Shown here piece by piece: positions 1-8,422 of a stretch of 37,174 nt of DNA (the first letter of the stretch is position 1; every line of letters starts with the position of its first letter). Under the pieces are notes generated by a model. It searched no databases. It was given only the letters and a program-made list of their open reading frames with translations, and was not told the DNA's origin. Position numbers and translations under genes: made by a program. Origin of the DNA: Chitinophaga pinensis (GTDB lineage: Bacteria; Bacteroidota; Bacteroidia; UKL13-3); NCBI GenBank assembly GCA_945898275.1, contig CAMDHZ010000027.1, positions 1-37,174 on the forward strand, in the 5' to 3' direction.

Positions 1-738
1 CAATATATTGAAAAGGCTTGGAAGCAATTTCCTAAAGGAGAAATCGTGGTGCATTGCTGGCGGGGCGGACTTAGAAGCAGAATCATGGGAGATTTACTTT
101 CTACTGCCGGGTATGATGTTTACCAATTAAAAGGTGGATACAAAGCTTATCGAAATTATGTGTTGAGTTTTTTTGAAAATGAATTCAAATTTAAAGTCCT
201 AACTGGCTATACTGGTTCTGGGAAAAGCGAGAAATTGGAACAAATGGAGCAAGAAGGTATGCAAGTTTTACACCTAGAGCGCATTGCAAATCATAAAGGT
301 TCTGCATTTGGCTATCTGGGAATGGGAGAGCAACCAAGCCAAGAACTTTTTGAAAATAATTTATTTGAAACCTTGTTTCGGTTTGACCCAAGCCAAGAAA
401 TATGGACAGAGGATGAAAGTAGAAAAATTGGTAAACTGGTTTTACCTCTGAATTTATTCGAGATTATTAGAAAAGGCGATTTTACTTTTTTAAATGTTCC
501 ATTTGAGCAAAGGGTTAAAAACATCATTGAGAATTATGGTTGTTTTGATCCTAAACAATTGATTGAAGTTACAGAGAAATTAAGGAAAAGAATGGGTGAC
601 TTAGAAAACCGAAAAGCAATTGAATTTTTGGTTCAAGCCGAAATAGAAAACTGGGCTGTAGCAATGCTTATGCATTATGATAAGCAGTATAAATATAGCT
701 TAAGTTTACGTCCCAATTTGAGTCATTTTGTTGCATAA
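1..738 (+). CDS. selU: tRNA 2-selenouridine synthase, 3' part (5' end outside window)
   Basis: The frame is open from base 1, so the gene is cut by the window edge; 245 residues are visible of a family usually about 350 long. The first visible part is the end of a rhodanese domain with the active-site loop HCWRGG (Cys at residue 18 of the visible part), followed by LKGGYKAYR. A P-loop, TGYTGSGKSE, begins about residue 68. The pairing of rhodanese and P-loop domains, and the motif ANHKGSAFG after it, are typical of SelU/MnmH (YbbB). That enzyme replaces sulfur by selenium, via a geranylated intermediate, in 2-thiouridine at the tRNA wobble position. It ends just before a hairpin terminator it shares with the convergent gene. 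Assignment is secure; the start cannot be seen. Confidence 0.93.
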   Translation, partial: QYIEKAWKQFPKGEIVVHCWRGGLRSRIMGDLLSTAGYDVYQLKGGYKAYRNYVLSFFENEFKFKVLTGYTGSGKSEKLEQMEQEGMQVLHLERIANHKGSAFGYLGMGEQPSQELFENNLFETLFRFDPSQEIWTEDESRKIGKLVLPLNLFEIIRKGDFTFLNVPFEQRVKNIIENYGCFDPKQLIEVTEKLRKRMGDLENRKAIEFLVQAEIENWAVAMLMHYDKQYKYSLSLRPNLSHFVA

Positions 739-739
739 A

Positions 740-770
740 AAAAGGCGGAAGTAATTAACTTCCGCCTTTT
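740..770. terminator. Bidirectional hairpin terminator between selU and the LruC gene
   Basis: A perfect 13-bp inverted repeat, AAAAGGCGGAAGT (740-752) against ACTTCCGCCTTTT (758-770), has a 5-base loop. It is flanked by A-runs on the left and T-runs on the right, so it can end transcription both ways. It lies between two convergent genes. A near-identical hairpin at 2923-2953 follows the paralogous LruC gene. Confidence 0.85.
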
Positions 771-788
771 TCAAATATCGAATTACAA

Positions 789-2270
789 TTATTTTACACC
801 TTCAAGGTAAATCAATAACTTGTTTTCTCTAAAACCTTTTTCAGCATCGTACCAGTTTTCATATTCTTTACCTTCGCTCTTTGCCCAATCAGCTAACTTA
901 GGATAGCCTGTTAGGATGTCTTGCTTTTCTACCATGTGTGGAAGCATACCTTCAACCTTTAAAGCAAACGGAAGATTGTTTTTGGTTTTGTAATAAGTTC
1001 CTTTTTCAGGATTAGAGTTATCTGCACCCGTTCCGAATAATTTTTTAGAAGCTAAATTTGTGGGTGCATAGTCTGGTAAATGCACCTCAACTTCTCTTTG
1101 ACCATTCACAATGATATAAGGATTTAAATTTAAATCTTTAACTTCAATTGCAAATTCTTTGTCAGTATTAAATTCAACTGTAACTTCTACGGTTTCTGGC
1201 TTAACAAAAGGACCTTCTGGGTTTACATTGATTCCGCTTCCACCAGCTGATTTAAGTACTGAAGAGGTTTTGTCAAAAATAATGATGTTGGCAAAATCCT
1301 GGTTTTCTTCTGAACCTACTTCATTGAGTTTAACCCACTCTGAAGATCCAAGCACACTTCCATTTACCATGTTAAGTCTACCTACATTTAAACCATCAAA
1401 TTGTACTGCAAATCCATTGTCAAAGCTAGCTCCAACCGCATTTAGTTGGGTTGTAATAATAACTTCAACAACTTTATTCTCTGCATTTGTTACGGCTCTT
1501 GCTTGGTAAATGGCAACAAAATCATTAAAATCATAATCACCAGTTGCAGGCCAAAGGTCTTCAAACATCAAGGTAGAAGGAGTAGCATTAGGTATTTGCA
1601 CGATGTAGGCTTTTTCTTTGTCTTCTGGAAAAGCGTCATCTCCATCTGCAACACCATCACCATCTTTGTCTGAAATTTGAACTAATGGTAAACAGTTGTT
1701 GGTTGGGTCAGAAAAATAAGTAGCAGGTATAGAAATATCATCCGCAAAGGCTCTGCTATTTCCGCCTACACCAACAAAGCTAATTAGGATTTTGTATTGG
1801 GTGCTGCTGTTAGCAATGGCAGAAGGAATTGGAACTGTTAAGGTTTGAACATTGATGTTTAGCGGAGTTGGAAAGGCATAAGTGTAAAATTGTGTGCCTT
1901 TTCCTTCTTTGTAAATTGTATCTGTTATAGGATCATATGGAATGTAAGTCATGATGATACCGCGAGAAGTACCGCTAGCATTTTCTAACCTTGCTTTCAT
2001 GGTAATATTACCTGAACCCACTTTAACCCAAGGTGTTTTTACCCAAGCAGCAGAAGTTAATGAGCTGGTTAATTGGTTTGTTCTAATGCTCCAAAAACCT
2101 GCAATTCTAAATTCTAAATTAGAGTAGGCTGTTGCTCCAAAACCCCAGCAATTTGCTTGCTCAATTTTCCTATCTCCAGATTCGCAATTCAAAATAGGTA
2201 GTGCTGTTTGTGCCTGTGTATTGGCTGTTAACAACAAACCAGTTACAATTGATAATAATAGCTTTTTCAT
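789..2270 (-). CDS. Secreted LruC-domain protein, copy A
   Basis: 493 residues. A signal peptide (MKKLLLSIVTGLLLTANTQAQ) is followed by a beta-rich region of about 160 residues that I cannot assign. An acidic calcium-binding-like loop, DKDGDGVADGDDAFPEDKE, lies at about 201-219, of the thrombospondin type-3 kind. The LruC/DUF4842 domain then starts with STLMFEDLWPATGDYDFNDF at about 232-251 and runs to the C terminus. LruC domains occur in surface-exposed proteins of Leptospira and Bacteroidota; the biochemical role is unknown. There is no type IX secretion C-terminal signal that I recognise. The gene is 20 bases downstream of a small lipoprotein gene, and the pair is repeated at 2972-4893, so co-transcription and shared function at the cell surface are likely. 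Confidence 0.82.
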   Translation of the reverse strand: MKKLLLSIVTGLLLTANTQAQTALPILNCESGDRKIEQANCWGFGATAYSNLEFRIAGFWSIRTNQLTSSLTSAAWVKTPWVKVGSGNITMKARLENASGTSRGIIMTYIPYDPITDTIYKEGKGTQFYTYAFPTPLNINVQTLTVPIPSAIANSSTQYKILISFVGVGGNSRAFADDISIPATYFSDPTNNCLPLVQISDKDGDGVADGDDAFPEDKEKAYIVQIPNATPSTLMFEDLWPATGDYDFNDFVAIYQARAVTNAENKVVEVIITTQLNAVGASFDNGFAVQFDGLNVGRLNMVNGSVLGSSEWVKLNEVGSEENQDFANIIIFDKTSSVLKSAGGSGINVNPEGPFVKPETVEVTVEFNTDKEFAIEVKDLNLNPYIIVNGQREVEVHLPDYAPTNLASKKLFGTGADNSNPEKGTYYKTKNNLPFALKVEGMLPHMVEKQDILTGYPKLADWAKSEGKEYENWYDAEKGFRENKLLIYLEGVK

Positions 2271-2290
2271 TTTATTGGTAATATGTATTT

Positions 2291-2698
2291 TTAGTCAACT
2301 AAAGTTGGAAGAATGTCAAATGCAATGATAGGCAGACTTGTGCTGAAAGATTTGGTAACAGCACCATATTTAACCACAATATTTTTCATGTTTGTAGGAA
2401 TGGCAAGTTTTGTTTCAAAATTTGAAGACATTAACTGAGTTCCTGAGTATAAAACAACTTTTCCATCTTCACTGACAATGCTTAATGTTGTTTTGATTGG
2501 TTCAATTGTTGGAATACCATTGTATTTGAACGTAACTTCGTTTGTAGTTTTCCAATCGAAATTCTCACTGGTTTTAATTTCAGAGAATTTTTTTGCAGAT
2601 GATACATTTTTAGGTAATTCTTGATGTTCATTGAATTGCTTTTTGCAAGAGGTTAATCCAACTAAGGCAAACATTGATACGATTAATAACTTTTTCAT
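2291..2698 (-). CDS. Small lipoprotein of unknown function, copy A
   Basis: 135 residues. A short signal peptide ends in the lipobox LTSC, so Cys18 is the predicted lipidated residue, followed by KKQ. The rest is soluble and beta-rich, with the conserved block SENFDWKTTNEVTFKYNGIP and a C-terminal SFSTSLPIIAFDILP. No domain is recognised. It is the first gene of a two-gene operon with the LruC-domain protein that starts 20 bases later. Copy B at 4486-4893 has the same length, lipobox and blocks. It may anchor or assist the secreted LruC partner, but that is inference from pairing only. Confidence 0.78.
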   Translation of the reverse strand: MKKLLIVSMFALVGLTSCKKQFNEHQELPKNVSSAKKFSEIKTSENFDWKTTNEVTFKYNGIPTIEPIKTTLSIVSEDGKVVLYSGTQLMSSNFETKLAIPTNMKNIVVKYGAVTKSFSTSLPIIAFDILPTLVD

Positions 2699-2733
2699 TT
2701 TGTTTGTTGTTTTTTTTATTTATTCTATTATTT

Positions 2734-2748
2734 CAAACTGAGTGCCAT
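2734..2748 (-). promoter_or_regulatory. Conserved block upstream of lipoprotein A, possible -7 region
   Basis: Read on the minus strand, ATGGCACT is followed at once by TCAGTTTG, one base from the Bacteroidota -7 consensus TAnnTTTG. The same ATGGCACT plus TAAGATTG occurs at the same place before copy B (4926-4940). The conservation in otherwise diverged DNA supports a promoter or operator. The -33 TTG is not well placed (16-base spacing here), so the call is tentative. Confidence 0.35.
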
Positions 2749-2857
2749 AGTTTATCGCAAAATTTTATTAAGTTAATATTTTGATATTGATCATTTTATA
2801 CTCATGTTTGAAATAAGTTGCTTTCTAGATTTGTTTCATTTTGAATTTAATTTCCAC

Positions 2858-2901
2858 TTTTGATTCATAGTGTCGTTTTGATTCTAAGTTTTGCTTAGAA
2901 T
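2858..2901. repeat. Repeated TTTTGATTC and small inverted repeat in the intergenic region
   Basis: TTTTGATTC occurs at 2858-2866 and 2876-2884, 18 bases start to start. The second copy runs into an 8-bp inverted repeat, ATTCTAAG (2881-2888) against CTTAGAAT (2894-2901). The region is upstream of the lipoprotein A gene and downstream of the terminator of the LruC B gene. Binding sites for a regulator are possible, but the AT-rich context makes chance repeats easy. Confidence 0.3.
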
Positions 2902-2922
2902 TTGGGTTCAAACCAAAACAAA

Positions 2923-2953
2923 AAAAGGCGGAAGTGATTAACTCCCGCCTTTT
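2923..2953 (-). terminator. Hairpin terminator after LruC copy B
   Basis: AAAAGGCGGAAGT (2923-2935) pairs with ACTCCCGCCTTTT (2941-2953) with a single A-C mismatch. It lies about 20 bases past the stop codon of the minus-strand gene 2972-4465. It matches the terminator at 740-770 almost base for base, which suggests that gene and terminator were duplicated together. Confidence 0.8.
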
Positions 2954-2971
2954 ACAAAAATTTTGTATAGA

Positions 2972-4465
2972 TTATTTTATACCTTCTAGGTAGATCAATA
3001 ATTTATTTTGCCTAAAGCCTTCAGAGTTATTATACCAGTTTTCATATTCTTTACCTTCACTAGTTGCCCAATCAGCCAACTTTGGATAGCCAGTTAAGAT
3101 ATCTTGCTTTTCTACCATGTGAGGTATTAAACCTTCAACTTTAATTGCAAAAGGTAAATTGTTTTTGGTTTTATAGTAAGTCCCCTTTTCAAAACTTGAA
3201 TTGTCTTTTTCTGTGCCAAAGATTTTTTTATCTGCCAAACTACTTGGAATATTGTCAGACAAATGCACTTCAATGCCTCTATTTTGATTTACAACAATAT
3301 ATGGATTTAGTTTAAGTTCTTTTACCTCAATAGCAGATTCTTTTGCAACATTGAAAGAAACTATTACAGAAACTTTTTCAGAGGTATAAAATGGTCCTTC
3401 TGGATTAACATTAATTCCTGATCCACCTGCACCTGGGAATTGCTTTCTGGCTTGATCGAATATTAAAACATTTGCATAATCTTGTTCTGATTCTGTGCCG
3501 TTATCATTAAACTTAAACACCTCAGTAAAATTGGTCACATTACCTTTAACACCTGTAATCAACTCAGGTTTTAAACCATCAAATTGAACAGCAAATGCAT
3601 TGTTGTAACTTGCGCCAATGGCTAAAACATTAGTAGTAATTTTTACTTCTACTACTTTATTATCTGCATTGGTAACAGCAATTGCGCCATAAGCAGTAAC
3701 AAAATCGTTAAAGTCGTAATCGCCAGTTGCAGGCCATAGGTCTTCAAACATTAAAGTAGATTCTCCGGCATTAGGGATTTGAACGTCATATGCTCTGTCT
3801 TTGTCTTCTGGGTATGCATCTTGGTTATCTGCAACACCATCGCCATCTTTATCTAAAATTTGAACTTGCGGTAAACAATTATTCGTAGGGTCTGCATAGT
3901 AAGTGCCTGGAATTGAAATATCATCTACAATTAATCTAGAACCTGAATTTCCACCTACACCCACTAAACTGATCATAATTTTATAAGGTAAAGTTGAATT
4001 AGCAATTGCAGCAGGAATAGCAAACGACAGGTTCTGTGCAGTTGTAGGAAAAGGGCTAGAATAGCTGATAGAATCAAATCTTACTAAAGTTCCTTCTTTG
4101 AACTGGCCCGGGTCTGCTGCATTGTATGGAATATAAGATAATATAATGCGTCTAACAGAACCAGCAGTAGCAGCTTGATTTTTATATTTTAAAGTGATGT
4201 TGCCAGATCCTGGCTTCATCCAAGGTGTTTTTACCCAACATGCACCAATGGATGGATTTGAAGGGGAATTACTAAGGATTGACCAACTGCCAGTGATTGG
4301 CAGCCCAGCTGAATTTGTGTAAGTAGCAGAACCAAATGCCCAGCAATTGGCTTGCTCTAAAGATCTATTTCCTGACTCTGCGGTCAATACAGGTAGTGCC
4401 GTTTGCGCGCCAAGGTAAGCTGTAAATAGTAAACTGCTTACAATTGATAATAATAGCTTTTTCAT
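2972..4465 (-). CDS. Secreted LruC-domain protein, copy B
   Basis: 497 residues, a paralogue of the product at 789-2270 with the same architecture. It has a signal peptide (MKKLLLSIVSSLLFTAYLGAQ), an unassigned beta-rich N-terminal region, and the acidic loop DKDGDGVADNQDAYPEDKD at about residue 205. The LruC/DUF4842 domain begins STLMFEDLWPATGDYDFNDF. The C terminus (GYPKLADWATSEGKEYENWY, then LLIYLEGIK) is nearly the same in both copies, while the N-terminal regions have diverged strongly. The fast change in the N-terminal part suggests it carries the variable binding function; that is inference. It is transcribed with the lipoprotein gene 20 bases upstream. Confidence 0.82.
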   Translation of the reverse strand: MKKLLLSIVSSLLFTAYLGAQTALPVLTAESGNRSLEQANCWAFGSATYTNSAGLPITGSWSILSNSPSNPSIGACWVKTPWMKPGSGNITLKYKNQAATAGSVRRIILSYIPYNAADPGQFKEGTLVRFDSISYSSPFPTTAQNLSFAIPAAIANSTLPYKIMISLVGVGGNSGSRLIVDDISIPGTYYADPTNNCLPQVQILDKDGDGVADNQDAYPEDKDRAYDVQIPNAGESTLMFEDLWPATGDYDFNDFVTAYGAIAVTNADNKVVEVKITTNVLAIGASYNNAFAVQFDGLKPELITGVKGNVTNFTEVFKFNDNGTESEQDYANVLIFDQARKQFPGAGGSGINVNPEGPFYTSEKVSVIVSFNVAKESAIEVKELKLNPYIVVNQNRGIEVHLSDNIPSSLADKKIFGTEKDNSSFEKGTYYKTKNNLPFAIKVEGLIPHMVEKQDILTGYPKLADWATSEGKEYENWYNNSEGFRQNKLLIYLEGIK

Positions 4466-4485
4466 ATTTATATATGGTTGTTTTA

Positions 4486-4893
4486 TTATTCGTTAGTTAC
4501 GGTAGGAAGAATATCGAATGAGATTATTGGAAGACTAGTACTAAATGTTTTGCTAACTGCACCATATTTTACCACTAGGTTGTTCATATTTGTTGGAACA
4601 GCTAATTTCATTTCAAAACTTTTAGCCATTTCTTGGTTTCCGGCATAAAAGATTTTTTTGCCATCTTCGCTGCTAATCGTTAAAGTAGTTTTTACTGGTT
4701 CAATAGTTGGAATGCCAACATATTTAAAGGTGATTTCATTAGTGGTTTTCCAATCGAATGACTCACTGGTTTTAAGCTCAGAGAATTTTGTAATGGAGTT
4801 TTTCGTTGGAGTGTCTTGTTTTTCTGTTAATTGCTTTTTGCATGAGGTTAAACCTACAATTGCAATTAGGGAAAGAATCATTAGTTTTTTCAT
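4486..4893 (-). CDS. Small lipoprotein of unknown function, copy B
   Basis: 135 residues, a paralogue of 2291-2698. The signal peptide ends in the lipobox LTSC with Cys18 followed by KKQ. The blocks SESFDWKTTNEITFKYVGIP and TFSTSLPIISFDILP are shared with copy A; the stretch after the Cys is variable. It is the first gene of the second lipoprotein-LruC operon. The conserved block at 4926-4940 lies upstream in the same position as for copy A. Confidence 0.78.
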   Translation of the reverse strand: MKKLMILSLIAIVGLTSCKKQLTEKQDTPTKNSITKFSELKTSESFDWKTTNEITFKYVGIPTIEPVKTTLTISSEDGKKIFYAGNQEMAKSFEMKLAVPTNMNNLVVKYGAVSKTFSTSLPIISFDILPTVTNE

Positions 4894-5263
4894 GTTTTTG
4901 TTTTTTGGTGTTTTCCACTACTTTTCAATCTTAGTGCCATTAATTTTTAAAATTAAAAGCATAGTTTAAAATATTGCTGGTCAATAATTTATGTTTTTTT
5001 ATTTATTTTAAGTAAAAGATATTTTGGTTCATTTTGGTTCAATTTTTTCAAAATTGGATTAACCTTAAGTTGAATTAATCTTTTTTTTGAACCTATTTCT
5101 TGTTTTACTTTTTACTATTCAAATATAAGATTCATTTTGATTATTAGGTCTAATTGAAATTTGATTTTGAACTTCGTTTTATTGGAAAGACTAATTTTAT
5201 AAACACTTGTTTATGGTAAAAAATAGGAATAAAAATCTGTTTCTATTATCCTTGTCTAAATTG
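4894..5263. other. AT-rich non-coding region between divergent genes
   Basis: About 370 bases without a credible gene, between the minus-strand lipoprotein B gene and the plus-strand kdnA. It holds the promoter-like block 4926-4940 (minus: ATGGCACT then TAAGATTG). It also has a tandem repeat of ATTTTGGTTC at 5021-5030 and 5031-5040. A partial inverted repeat around CTTAAG (about 5054-5078) is present. No RNA gene or riboswitch is recognisable. Confidence 0.6.
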
Positions 5264-5271
5264 TATTTTTG
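5264..5271 (+). promoter_or_regulatory. Probable -7 element of the Kdo8N cluster promoter
   Basis: TATTTTTG matches the Bacteroidota consensus TAnnTTTG exactly and lies 19 bases before the kdnA ATG. The expected -33 region contains only TTTC near 5240, so the upstream half is weak. Confidence 0.5.
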
Positions 5272-5290
5272 TAACCTTTATTTATAGATT

Positions 5291-6496
5291 ATGGCAGGAA
5301 CAGAATTTTATGGCGCTGAAGAGCGCAAAGAAATCAACGATGTATTAGAAACAGGCATCTTTTTTAGGTATAATCACGACCAACAGCGTAATAATATTTG
5401 GAAGGCAAAAGAATTTGAAGCAGAAGTTGCCAAATTAGTCGGCGCTAAATATGCACATGCTGTATCTAGTGGTTCAACAGCCGTTTCTTGCGCTTTGGCC
5501 GCGGCTGGTATTGGAGCTGGAGATGAGGTAATAGTGCCTCCTTTTACTTATATTGCTTCTGTTGAAGCGGTAATTTTTGCTGGTGCATTGCCTGTTTTTG
5601 CAGAAATAGATGAAACCCTGTGTCTTAGCGCAACAGGTATTAAAAATGCAATTACACCCAAAACAAAAGCGGTATTATTAGTTCATATGTGCGGCCAAAT
5701 GGCACAAATGGATGAAATCATGCAAGTTGTAAAAGAGCATAACCTAGTTTTGGTTGAAGATGCAGGTCAGGCCATGGCTGCCAGCTACAAAGGCATTAGC
5801 ACAGGTTTGTTTGGTAAAACAGGTTGCTATAGTTTCGATTTTTTCAAAATTGCAACAGCAGGCGAAGGTGGCGTTATGGTTACCAATGATGAAGTTGCTT
5901 ACAAACTTGCAGATAACTTTGCAGACCATGGACATGATCATATAGGTTCAAACCGAGGCATGGAAAACCATCCAATTGTAGGTTTTAACTATAGAATATC
6001 AGAATTACATGCTGCAATTGGTTTGGTTCAAACCCGCCGTGTGCCAATGATAAAAGAGAAAAATAACATGCATAAGAAGTTTATGATGCAAGAATTAGGC
6101 AAAATTTCAGGGGTTACATTTGCCTCAATTCCTGATGAAAATGGTGATTCTGCAACTTTCTTAAATATGCTTTTGCCTGATACTAATGCAGCTCAAAAAG
6201 TGGTAGATGCATTTAATGCCAATGGAGTGGGTGGTTTTAATTATTGGTTTACAAACATGTACCATTTTATTAACCAATGGAACCATATCAAAGAGGGAAA
6301 AGTGGCGGCCAAAACCAACGTTCAATTATTAGGTGCTCCTCAAGATTATAAAAACCTGGATTTGCCAAAAACACAAGAGACGATTGGAAGGCTAATTTCT
6401 TTCGGAATTCGCGCCAGCTGGACAGAGCAAGAACTTAAAGAACTTGTGGCGAAAATGACCGCAAGCATCAACCAAGCAATGTCTCAAACAGCCTAA
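5291..6496 (+). CDS. kdnA: Kdo8N transaminase (8-amino-3,8-dideoxy-manno-octulosonate), DegT family
   Basis: 401 residues, a PLP-dependent DegT/DnrJ/EryC1 sugar aminotransferase. Visible features are SGSTA (60-64), the PLP-ring Asp157 in VEDAGQ, and the Schiff-base Lys186 in SFDFFKIATAGEGG; the fold continues through GFNYRISELHAAIG. Members of this family transaminate many keto-sugars, so the substrate comes from context. The next two genes are a KdnB-type alcohol dehydrogenase and KdsA. In Shewanella oneidensis, KdnA uses glutamate to convert 8-oxo-Kdo to Kdo8N for LPS. The gene follows a probable promoter and is 9 bases from kdnB. Family is certain; the Kdo8N role is very likely. Confidence 0.86.
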   Translation: MAGTEFYGAEERKEINDVLETGIFFRYNHDQQRNNIWKAKEFEAEVAKLVGAKYAHAVSSGSTAVSCALAAAGIGAGDEVIVPPFTYIASVEAVIFAGALPVFAEIDETLCLSATGIKNAITPKTKAVLLVHMCGQMAQMDEIMQVVKEHNLVLVEDAGQAMAASYKGISTGLFGKTGCYSFDFFKIATAGEGGVMVTNDEVAYKLADNFADHGHDHIGSNRGMENHPIVGFNYRISELHAAIGLVQTRRVPMIKEKNNMHKKFMMQELGKISGVTFASIPDENGDSATFLNMLLPDTNAAQKVVDAFNANGVGGFNYWFTNMYHFINQWNHIKEGKVAAKTNVQLLGAPQDYKNLDLPKTQETIGRLISFGIRASWTEQELKELVAKMTASINQAMSQTA

Positions 6497-6505
6497 TTAA
6501 TCAAT

Positions 6506-7588
6506 ATGGCACACAAAAATTTTAAGTCGATTGATAAAACAGTTTTTGGCAGGGGAAGTTTTTCTCAATTGGCAGAAATAGTTGCACCAATAAGAGATAG
6601 GAACAAGCAGTATTTTGTTTATATCGTAGATAATTATTTTAAAGGAAAAGCACTCGAAAACCAATTGCAAGAGCTTCCTGGGGATTTGATTTATTTTATA
6701 GATGTTGATCCACATGAGCCAACTACAGAGCAAATAGACCATTTGCGTGACGAGATTTTATCACAAAAAGGTCTACCTAGCGGTTTAATTGGAATTGGAG
6801 GCGGAAGCATTATGGATATTGCAAAAGCCTTGGCCTTGATGCTTACCAATGAAGGTTCATCTGTTCAATATCAAGGTTTGAACCTAATTAAAAAACCGGG
6901 TATTTATCACCTTGGTGTGCCTACCATTTCTGGCACTGGCGCAGAATGTAGCATGACTGCTGTGCTCACAGGACCAGAGAAAAAGTTAGGTTTAAAGTGC
7001 GATTGGACCATATTCGACCAAGTTATTTTAGACTCAGAGTTAACTGAAAGTGTTCCTACCGATAAATGGTTTTATACAGGAATGGATACTTTTATTCATT
7101 GCATAGAAAGTAGAGATGGAATGCTCAATAACGCCTATAGTTTTGCTTATGGCGAGCAATCACTCAAACTTTGTAGAGAGGTTTATCTTGGCGAAAATGC
7201 CGGTAGAAGCGCAGAGAATGATGATAAATTAATGGTGGCTTCTTTAATGGGTGGTTTGAGCCTAACCTATTCAGAAGTGGGCGTTTGTCATGCATTGAGT
7301 TATGGATTAAGCAAGATTTTTGGCGAGAAACACTGTTATGCAAATTGTTTAGCGTTTCAACATTTGGGAGATTATTACCCAGAAGGTGTGGCGGAGTTTA
7401 AAACGATGCTAACCCAACATGGCGTAACTTTGCCACAAGGATTAAGCGCAAATTGGACTGATGCAGAAATAACTGCAATGGCAAATGTTGCCTATAATTT
7501 GCCGCATATGTGGAACCACGCCATTGGCACAGATTGGAAAGAAAAGATTACCTTAGATACTATTAAAGATTTATTTAGAAGATTATAA
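6506..7588 (+). CDS. kdnB: Kdo 8-oxidase, iron-type alcohol dehydrogenase family
   Basis: 360 residues, group III (iron-containing) alcohol dehydrogenase fold. The nucleotide-binding GGGS is at 98-101. The usual metal ligands are all present: Asp194 and His198 in GMDTFIHCIES, His262 in VCHALSYG and His276 in GEKHCYAN. In Shewanella, KdnB oxidises the C8 hydroxyl of Kdo to the aldehyde, which KdnA then aminates. The direct neighbours kdnA (9 bases upstream) and kdsA (2 bases downstream) fit this role and argue against a general alcohol dehydrogenase. The start is the first ATG after the kdnA stop. Confidence 0.86.
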   Translation: MAHKNFKSIDKTVFGRGSFSQLAEIVAPIRDRNKQYFVYIVDNYFKGKALENQLQELPGDLIYFIDVDPHEPTTEQIDHLRDEILSQKGLPSGLIGIGGGSIMDIAKALALMLTNEGSSVQYQGLNLIKKPGIYHLGVPTISGTGAECSMTAVLTGPEKKLGLKCDWTIFDQVILDSELTESVPTDKWFYTGMDTFIHCIESRDGMLNNAYSFAYGEQSLKLCREVYLGENAGRSAENDDKLMVASLMGGLSLTYSEVGVCHALSYGLSKIFGEKHCYANCLAFQHLGDYYPEGVAEFKTMLTQHGVTLPQGLSANWTDAEITAMANVAYNLPHMWNHAIGTDWKEKITLDTIKDLFRRL

Positions 7589-7590
7589 AC

Positions 7591-8421
7591 ATGACAAAAA
7601 TTGTAAAAGTTGGAGACATAGAATGTGGTTCGAAGGAATTATTCCTTATCTCTGGACCTTGTGTAATAGAAGATGAAATGATAATGATGAAAACTGCGGA
7701 GAAATTGAAAGAGGTTTCTGAGCGGTTAAATATTAAATTAATATATAAATCATCATTTCAAAAGGATAACCGTAGTAGTTTAAAATATTATGATGGTCCA
7801 GGCCTTGCGGCGGGAGTTAAGTTGTTGGCAAAAATTCGTGAACAGTTTGGCTTCCCTATTTTAACCGACGTACATTATCCAGACCAAGCCACTGCTGCTG
7901 GAGAAGTGGTTGATGTAATTCAAATACCTGCGTATTTATGCATGCAAAGCACTTTGTTGGTTGCTGCAGCAAAAACCAATAAGGTTGTGAATATTAAGCA
8001 TGGCCAGTTCTTGGCACCCGATAACATGAAGCACCCAGTTGCTAAATGTGTAGAAAGCGGAAATGACCAAGTGATTTTAACAGAGCGTGGTTATACTTTT
8101 GGGTACAATGATTTAATTGTTGATCCAAGAAGTTTTTACCATTTGAGAAATATTGGATATCCAGTAGTGTTTGACGTTACACATTGTGTGCGCAAATATG
8201 GTACCCCAAGTGCCGATCCAAATGGAGGTGCACGTGAGTTTTTGCCAGTATTGAGCAGGGCAGGGGTAGCTTCAGGTATTGATGGTATTTTTATTGAAAC
8301 CCATCCTGACCCTGCAAAAGCTTTATGCGATGCCGCATCTCAATTGTGTGTTTATGATTTAGAAGAGTTTTTAAAACCTTTAATTGAATTGCATCAAGTT
8401 GAATTAAAATACCGTGTTTAA
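7591..8421 (+). CDS. kdsA: 3-deoxy-8-phosphooctulonate synthase (Kdo8P synthase)
   Basis: 276 residues, full length for KdsA. It condenses arabinose 5-phosphate with PEP to Kdo 8-phosphate in the cytoplasm. Recognisable blocks are ISGPCVIE, YKSSFQKDNRSS, IQIPAYLCMQ, KHGQFLAP and FIETHPDP. Cys24, His198, Glu236 and Asp247 match the metal ligands of the metal-dependent class (as in Aquifex), rather than the Asn-containing metal-independent class of E. coli. It starts 2 bases after the kdnB stop, so it is in the same operon. The A5P-forming enzyme KdsD is not in the window. Confidence 0.96.
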   Translation: MTKIVKVGDIECGSKELFLISGPCVIEDEMIMMKTAEKLKEVSERLNIKLIYKSSFQKDNRSSLKYYDGPGLAAGVKLLAKIREQFGFPILTDVHYPDQATAAGEVVDVIQIPAYLCMQSTLLVAAAKTNKVVNIKHGQFLAPDNMKHPVAKCVESGNDQVILTERGYTFGYNDLIVDPRSFYHLRNIGYPVVFDVTHCVRKYGTPSADPNGGAREFLPVLSRAGVASGIDGIFIETHPDPAKALCDAASQLCVYDLEEFLKPLIELHQVELKYRV

Positions 8422-8422
8422 T

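Noticed and set aside
1159-1673. Open frames on the plus strand opposite the LruC A gene
   Set aside because: They are antisense shadows with no recognisable domain; the minus-strand gene explains the sequence.
5021-5041. Tandem repeats in the 4894-5263 gap as a CRISPR or IS remnant
   Set aside because: There are only two 10-base units with no spacers, no terminal inverted repeats and no transposase.
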